Below, piece by piece: positions 57,760-64,000 of a DNA stretch of 64,000 nt (position 1 is the first letter of the stretch; each line of letters opens with the position of its first letter). The stretch is taken from the NCBI GenBank assembly GCA_930367205.1, contig OV884011.1, positions 124,183,866 through 124,247,865 on the forward strand, in the 5' to 3' direction. The DNA comes from Acanthosoma haemorrhoidale (lineage: Eukaryota > Arthropoda > Insecta > Hemiptera > Acanthosomatidae). The notes under the pieces were generated by a model, which was not told where the DNA came from, made no database searches, and saw nothing but the letters and a program-made list of their open reading frames with translations. Position numbers and translations under genes: made by a program.

Positions 57760-58900
57760 AAACAAATTTATGAATGATGTTTTAAATGTTTATTTGTTTT
57801 TTTTATTATTATTTTATTTTCTTCCCCTACGTTATGGGTTGTTTCTTTTTCGCTAACTAAAGCTGTATTTATTTATTTATCCATCGTTATTATTCATAGA
57901 CATGAATAATGATTCATGGCCCCACAATATTTTCTATTCTGTTCCAATAATGGCAATAACTTCCAGTAATTGTCCATGGTCCTTTAAACCTTCGATAGGT
58001 TTATTAAACTCCAAACTCATTTATGTAGGTTTGGCCTGGGCAGCAATGGGAAAGTTCATTAGACCATAACCATTCCTTTTTTCACGACGGAGATTTCCCT
58101 AAGGTGTGAAGAGCTGATACAATAACAGAGACCTATCAAGCAATCATTCAAAAGCTCCTCATTTTACGATAGGGCAACAATATCATTCATCCTTCGGGAA
58201 TCGAGATTCTCACGGAAGATGGCTTTTATCTCTCAGGAAACGTTGTGTCGAGACGGACATCCAGCCAGATGATAACAATTAGACACGAATGGTTCGTTTC
58301 GCACTGATCCTCCCACTGCAGATTTCCCACCGTATTCCCATTGATGTTAGATAATTAATTCACTTAATGAATGCGTAATTATTATTATGGACCTAGCCTT
58401 CCCTGGTATGTGTGTAGTATAAATTGGCCACCGACACGAGGGGTTAAAGTCCTCTCCGTGTAAAAGCCCCCCGACCAAGCCACTTCCTCACTCGGGAGCT
58501 GAACTTTTTCATCATTTCCCTTTCCTCGGAGTGGAAAGTGATTTTCCGAGACTTGGATGGGAACTGGCGCGACGATTAAAGAACAGCGAACTGTTATCAT
58601 AATTACTGATTTTCTACTGTTCCTATCGCCCCTGAAAACCGGATGGTTCTGTTTTTTGAAATGAAAAAAAAAACATGAACTAAAAATAAATGCTATGAGA
58701 ACATATCATCTTAACTTGAAAAAAAAGTGAGTAAGTTTACTTTTCAACTATAAAAATTTCAAATCGTTTCATTCATTCAAATCACCTGATAAGTTAAACA
58801 TTTCATAAATTCAAATACTAAGTGTTTTTAAAATAAGTCATAAACAATATTCAAGTATTCGATCGACTATTTAGATAGTGCGGTTTATCAGCAAGAGCTA
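57760..58900. other. Non-genic stretch with a mixed-composition island
   Basis: From about 58,000 to 58,640 composition is balanced. It includes CATCCAGCCAGATGATAACA, GATAATTAATTCACTTAATG and GGCGCGACG. This could be cis-regulatory. The ORF at 58,600-58,385 has no domain that I recognise. The rest is AT-rich. Confidence 0.35.
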
Positions 58901-58904
58901 TGTT

Positions 58905-59127
58905 GTTTATTCAAAAATATATTGTTCTCAAAGGATAAAACAAAAATTATAAGGTACAATAAATAGTTTCAAACAACGCCAACGTGTTTAAATATCACAA
59001 TAAAATTGTTTTGACACATTAAAAAAAGATTAGAATTCCCGACAAATGCTAACTGATAACTTTCAACATAATCGATCCATTTTCAAATATACCAATCAAA
59101 GATAGGGCATATGAGGGGTTATGATAG
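58905..59127 (+). repeat. Direct repeat, copy 1 (pairs with 59,538-59,762)
   Basis: Shared blocks in order: TTGTTCTC...AAGATAAAACA, TTTTGACACATT, ATTCCCG.CAAATG, CATTTTCAAATAT and CCAATCAAAGATA.GGCATAT. The copies are about 630 bases apart in the same orientation. Confidence 0.85.
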
Positions 59128-59270
59128 GGTATTATCAGTGTAGAGGTTATAGAGGATGGGACTCGGTACACTGTCCCGTGGGACACTTCCTACTGTTGAA
59201 TAGCTATTTAATCTACAGTAACTTTCAACTCAAGAGAAGTATGTTAGATGGAGAGATGTGAAGTACTAGG
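59128..59270 (-). pseudogene. Family A-like RT scrap between direct repeats
   Basis: On the minus strand the sequence around GTGTCCCACGGGACAGTGTA (59,168-59,187) and GAGTCCCATCCTCTATAACC aligns with the 'GVPQGSVLGPILYNIYTADV' codons of family A, though GVPQG is decayed. Only about 40 codons are recognisable. Confidence 0.55.
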
Positions 59271-59537
59271 ATTCCATCTACCTGGTCAATTTCATTTTAT
59301 TGTTACCTATACCTAAGGAAGATTTATCTTCGTTCATATTCAATAGTTTCACATATAATGAGCATGTAAGAAACATGATGTTCAATTAACATATAGAATA
59401 GAACAAAAATGTTCAAAATTTTAACTTTAATTTATATATATTTTAAATTCGAAAATGGAGGAACAGCCACCGTAAGCACTCGTATCAATTAGTATAAAAT
59501 AAATAAACATAATAATATAATGTTGTTGATTAGCAAG

Positions 59538-59762
59538 TGGGCTTTAAAAAATATGTTGTTCTCGTAAGATAAAACACAGATTATAACATAGAATAAATAA
59601 TTTTAAGTACATCAATGTGTTAAAATATCATACTAAAATGGTTTTGACACATTCAAAAAACAAGGACATTCCCGTCAAATGGTGTTACTGATGACGTTTC
59701 GACGTTATGGATTCATTTTCAAATATGCCAATCAAAGATAAAGCATATTTATAACAACATAA
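59538..59762 (+). repeat. Direct repeat, copy 2 (pairs with 58,905-59,127)
   Basis: Same block order as copy 1. This copy retains ACTGATGACGTTTCGACGTT, which is decayed in copy 1 (CTGATAACTTTCAACATAAT). Confidence 0.85.
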
Positions 59763-59769
59763 TACACAC

Positions 59770-61135
59770 ACCATACATAAAACAAATAATACAGAAATTT
59801 GGAGATGAATTATGAAATGTCATAAATTGGTCCTTGTCTGTTATTAGGTCATTTATAGGTCTGAGTATTGATTTAGATTCGGTATAGTTAATGCAGCGAT
59901 GCAATTTATCGATAATGAGTTATGTTTTTTCTTTTAATTTCTTTTAAAAATAATTTGCGTGGAAGAAATTATTTTAGTTCTATGTACCCATATTCTTCAG
60001 CCAATCTAAAAGTAAAATTATTTTTAACAATAGGAGAACGTATGCTCTTTCGATATTTTTGGCTGAAAAGGCGAGTGAACAAGTACTAATATATGTATCC
60101 ATGTTGTAGTACTGTAAGAGTTTCAATTGGCGAGTACTCTTCTTAATAGCTTCTCTGAGCAGCTTTGGCTCTACCCGAGGTAATATGGGCAAACTTCAGC
60201 CAGGTTAGCGTGACAGCCGGCGACTGATTACAAATGGATCACAGTAATCTTCCCGCTGATAGCCTGAAAGCGAATGGAATTTAACAGTTGTCACTCGAAT
60301 AGAAGATATAACAATCTAACAGCAAATCCTTTTGCTCCGTTATCAAGTGATCAGTCCATGGCGAAGTGTCCCCATTTCCAATGTTAAAACTCATCATTAC
60401 TAAACTAGATAAAATATTTATCGCTAGCCTATATCGAGGGAAACGGATGAAGGGTGTGTATTATTATCTAATGGGGCCATTGAGAGGGAAGAACTATTTC
60501 CATGGTTCGACAGCCTACAAAAACCACATGAAAAACTGCCGTCAAAGGATTCGGATATCGAAAACTCATTCATCAGACTCCCCAACGCCCTGTGGCAACG
60601 GTAGAATTGCTCCTATGCCGGCTTCGCTACTGTTTTAAGATACAGTATTTATATTTATCGGACTGAATAATTCCCACATCATATATACTTCTGCATCAAA
60701 CGAAATTTCCTGATTAAGCATCGAATTTGTGCCTTTACACTATGCAGAAAATAACCACAATTATTATGGCATTTTTATTAATGATAAATTAACTGAAAAG
60801 TGGATCCCTCACATGTCCATTGAAACGATTTAGGACGAGTTAGTGAGTTTCCGAAGTAGAATATGACTTGAAGCCAATTTACATTTGACTATAATAATTT
60901 TAGGCCCCATTTTGAATTTTGATAGGTTGACGATCTTATTTAAATATACCGCCATATGAAATAATTTTAATAGATTTGTGTCAATAATATAAATTTTTTA
61001 TAGAATCTTCATTGAGTAAAAATAGTCTAGGACCCAATGGGATATTTATTCAACGGACGACCGTTAAGCTGGCGATATCCTTACTCGATATGCCTAATTG
61101 AGAACAACTAGGATCGTCAAGTCTTGGAGTCCAAA
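59770..61135. other. Non-genic stretch with candidate regulatory sites
   Basis: 60,190-60,330 has mixed composition with TGACAG, TGATTAC and CAGTAATC (Meis- and Otx-like sites). The ORF at 60,366-60,638 has no recognisable domain. No gene is called. Confidence 0.4.
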
Positions 61136-61140
61136 GCGGG

Positions 61141-61480
61141 TGCATTTCACGAGAAATTCGGGCTTCGTGGAAATTGACGTAATAGGGCCAGTTTCCCAAC
61201 TGACGCGCTCAAACATGTCAATTGTTTGAAATCTATTCAACCGCAAGGTAAACGGGAGCAATTTTTCTAAACTATTCAGCACGACAGACAATCACTCACC
61301 TTGCCGCGCAATCGATCGCGTAATACAACCCAGGGAAGTTTCCAAAACTGACACAAAAAACAAATTTCGGTTTAATCGATTGAACTGTAATGGAAACAAT
61401 TGAATATCTCGTTAAATGCCCGGAAAGAACTGACTTCCAAGTGTGTTTTCTCAACTGGCGCGCTCAAAATTTCAAATGTT
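61141..61480 (-). repeat. Foldback arm, left (minus-orientation repeat units)
   Basis: On the minus strand two units start near 61,469 and 61,213 with GAGCGCGYCAGTTGRGAAA. Between them lies CCTGGGTTGTATTACGCGAT. The same block order occurs on the plus strand at 62,590-62,800 and again, more decayed, to about 63,165. Confidence 0.7.
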
Positions 61481-61489
61481 TAGTACTAT

Positions 61490-61680
61490 TTATTTTTTTA
61501 TTTTAATTACTCAGCCAACTTGCCAGCGATTGACGGGCAGCTAGTACAGAAATTGAAAACAAGTACAGAGAAAAATAAATAGAAAACTCGTCAAAGTACA
61601 ATAAATGAATATATCCATGTAATAATGTAAACATAAAGTAGGCAAAAGAATGTGAAAAAACAAAAAGAAAAACACAAAAA
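61490..61680. other. AT-rich spacer inside the foldback
   Basis: A/T-rich and A-rich sequence between the left arm and the ORF. Nothing else is visible. Confidence 0.5.
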
Positions 61681-61685
61681 CATTA

Positions 61686-62060
61686 TTAAATAGAAAAAAA
61701 AAATAGGAATAAGAAAATAATGATTGCCCAGCAAATGAATGAAAATAGTCGAAAAACGAAAAATAAAAAAATCCTCGGCAGATAGATACCTAAGCTACGT
61801 AAAATTTTGGAACTGAGAGTTAATCCCCTTATCTTACAGCTCCCCCCTCCCCTTACAGCTCTAGCGCTATGATTTTGAGCCCATTTTTCACGGCTAAAAG
61901 TTGAATTAGTAAATTGTGGATTACTTGACAGCCTCCTCGCCCCATCTGCATTCACGGCTTGTTCTAGTGTCAAGTCTCCCGGCATCTGGGCATCATTTGA
62001 TGTTCTTTTTACACCCAGATCACCATTTTTAAAATGTTTTCGCAAACCTGGATGCTTTTC
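61686..62060 (-). pseudogene. ORF resembling uncharacterised repeat-associated proteins
   Basis: The minus-strand ORF (119 codons from 62,045) starts MRKHFKNGDLGVKRTSNDAQ, followed by GDLTLEQAVNADGARRLSS, QFTNSTFSREKW and HSARAV. A block of the form 'F..G...V.R......(D)LT.EQ..NAD...RL......F..S......W' is one I remember from many uncharacterised invertebrate proteins of probable transposon origin. This is recollection, not a search. After HSARAVRGGG the sequence turns hydrophobic and low-complexity (LFFVFRLFSFICWAII), probably out of the original frame. The ORF lies between inverted repeat arms. It is probably a degenerate fragment. Confidence 0.45.
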
Positions 62061-62064
62061 GTCA

Positions 62065-62570
62065 ATATTGAGTATTCGATTGTAGCAGATAACAGTCCAA
62101 CGTGCATAGTTTGGCTGAATAGCTTAATTATATAAAAAAAAAATAGTCAATTTTGGATAAGTGAAAACGGTCTAAGTCTCTACTTCTAATGGCTTTTCGC
62201 AAATTAAAATACCTGATGCCAAAAATAAGCCTGATGTAAAAGCAGTAAAACTGGGAAGCGTTCCCCTCGCAGAGGAGCCTCGTTGAATTTCTTATATTTA
62301 TCCAAAATTGTTTACGAGTCATTTGAAATATTACCGGTTTTAGCAGTGGGATTCATTATGGCTGGTAACAATGTTTCGGTAACAACTACTTAATTTTGAG
62401 AATTATATTTCATTTGAAAACACCTTCTTTAATTTGGTTTTCAAATGTTGTGTGGTGCACGTAAACTGTCATGGTATTCTTGTTGTTTCAAATCCATGTA
62501 TGTAACGTACGAATCTATATAAATAATTAGAAATTCTGTTAAAAATATCGTTTTGTTAGAAATGATGACC
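62065..62570. other. Non-genic segment inside the foldback
   Basis: The upstream coding part of the ORF would be expected here on the minus strand, but I see no continuing frame with recognisable motifs. The ORF at 62,322-62,128 has none. Confidence 0.4.
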
Positions 62571-62574
62571 GTTA

Positions 62575-63165
62575 ACGATTCGGTTTTTAGAGGTTATCAG
62601 TTTCGAAAACACACTCGTATTGCAAGTCAGTTCATTATGAGCATTTAATCAGACATTACAATTTTCAAATAATTGTATTTCCAGTTTTTCTGATACAGCC
62701 TGGGTTGCCTTCCGCGATTGACTGTACGGTTGAATAAAACTAAGGAATTAACATGTCTGAGGACGTTAGCTTTGAAAACGCACTAGTATCGGAAGTATTG
62801 GGTATTTAACCAAATATTAAAATCTTTCAAATAATTGTATTTTTAAGTGCTTCCGATTCGCTTGAATCAGTGCAACTAACAATTATTTGTGGTGTCAGTT
62901 TCGGAAACGGGCCTGTCCGGGTCGTCTAACGTGCTTCTAAACGCCTAACGTCCCGTATTTCCCACGCTGAATATCTTAGAACGAATTGCAGCAATTGAAT
63001 GAAACTCAAAAAATGGACATGTTTGAGCACGTCAGTTTTAAAACGCTTACGTCAATTTCCGCTAAGGCTTATAATATTACTGGGTATAATCAATTACAGG
63101 TGTTTATCTTCGGTTGAATGTAATCTCAAAATTTGACCACTTCGAGTCCAAATTTCCCGAATAAT
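62575..63165 (+). repeat. Foldback arm, right (plus-orientation repeat units)
   Basis: Degenerate unit cores lie at about 62,594 (ATCAGTTTCGAAAACACACT), 62,764 (GTTAGCTTTGAAAACGCACT), 62,893 (TGTCAGTTTCGGAAACGGGC), 63,027 (GAGCACGTCAGTTTTAAAAC) and a terminal piece at 63,111 (CGGTTGAATGTAATCTCAAA). Spacing is about 130-170 bases. The order matches the left arm in reverse complement. Confidence 0.7.
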
Positions 63166-63169
63166 GCAA

Positions 63170-64000
63170 GACTTCATTAGACAAGCTTTTCGTTCGTTAA
63201 ATAAATGTGTCATTGGCTCTTAGTTTATAATGGTTCTGAATGGACTTTGTTTTAAATTAGATAACTCGTTGCTCTATTTGAATGTTTTCTGGTTACATGT
63301 TAATTAAAATGCTAAATATTTTTGAACATAGCCAATCTCAGCAATATATATTGTAATAATAAATAAAAAGCAGCAATAGACAAACTAACATACTTAGACC
63401 TTCTATATAATATTCATTTTATTTGAAAATAATAAAGTTCGTCATTAAATTTCATTTATAACTTAAAGTTACGTTTTGATATCTCGATAACCTTTCATTG
63501 ATCAACAAGAAATTACTTTGAGAGAAGAATCGGTAGATAGTGTTAAATTAGTAGTTTTCAATGAATAGAAGATCTTTATTAGAAAATTAAAATTTGCTAT
63601 ACTATTTTTATGCACTAGAAATTTGAATGCACGTTTGTAAGACACGATCTAATACTGAATACAAGTTTTACTATTATTAATTAACACTATGTTTAAATAG
63701 TAAAATTTAATTAAAAATATGATACAATAGAAAAAGTATTAACTATCACATGAAGTATTTTCCCTTTATAATTAATTAAATCTCGGCTAAAGCGTGTTCC
63801 AAGCTTCCTGTTCGTCAGTGTAATTAAAACTGCCTAGTTCGTTTGGGTTTATTGTAATCAGATTAATAACACAGATTAGCTGATTAGCTATATTGACAAT
63901 TCAGCTTTTCAGGTTCACTGAAACGGAACAGGCAAAAAATAACCACCTCCATGTATTATATGCTATAAACAATAAACTTAATCGAGGAAAAATAGAATAA
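63170..64000. other. Non-genic AT-rich stretch
   Basis: No coding or repeat signal that I can assign. Confidence 0.55.

Noticed and set aside
59684..59710. Hammerhead ribozyme at CTGATGACGTTTCGACG
   Set aside because: CTGATGA and a possible stem II (CGT-TTCG-ACG) are present, but the required GAAA does not follow.
1..64000. CRISPR array, bacterial operon or prophage
   Set aside because: No regular spacer-repeat array, no ribosome-binding-site-linked gene runs, and all recognisable proteins are eukaryotic retroelements.

Overview
The window is AT-rich eukaryotic nuclear DNA with long homopolymer and (TA)n tracts. It has no recognisable host protein-coding gene, rRNA or intact tRNA. The organism cannot be named. 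An arthropod is the best inference, because the main elements are an R1-clade non-LTR retrotransposon (a clade best known from arthropods) and Jockey-like LINEs, together with tRNA-derived SINE-like repeats. Almost everything that can be annotated is a dead transposable element set in low-complexity DNA.

Layout: 1-8.7 kb is mostly unassignable, with a SINE-like repeat (2.7 kb), two GC-richer CCAAT-bearing islands (4.0-4.3 and 7.4-7.6 kb) and an ~85-bp direct repeat (5.2/5.75 kb). An LTR-retrotransposon integrase tail with a possible LTR lies at 8.8-9.45 kb. A relic of an R1-type 3' tail hairpin lies at 12.43 kb. Two divergent Jockey relics lie head to tail at 14.0-15.1 kb, followed by a deleted Jockey 'family A' copy (15.9-16.9 kb). 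A nested cluster at 17.9-22.5 kb holds a minus-strand 'family D' 5'-end fragment and then a minus-strand 'family B' LINE whose 3' UTR is split by a 2.4-kb family A insertion. More A, B, D and E (CR1/L2/Jockey-type C-terminus) fragments are scattered over 24-47 kb, with two long inverted-repeat pairs (27.9/32.6 kb and 42.9/44.4 kb).

The best-preserved element is a 5'-truncated R1-clade copy at 52,952-55,842. It has a 15-bp target-site duplication, is GC-richer than its surroundings, and has an in-frame deletion of the catalytic YADD box. Another family A copy with an intact FADD box lies at 56.5-57.75 kb. The last 5 kb holds a ~220-bp direct repeat flanking an RT relic, and a foldback-like structure (61.1-63.2 kb) whose arms are built of degenerate repeats and which encloses a short ORF resembling uncharacterised repeat-associated invertebrate proteins.

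The families A-E are my own labels, defined by matching copies inside this window. No copy looks able to make a full functional protein. The most interesting items are the foldback structure, the family D 5'-end-only repeats, the nested A-in-B insertion and the R1-type 3' hairpin found in two unrelated places.
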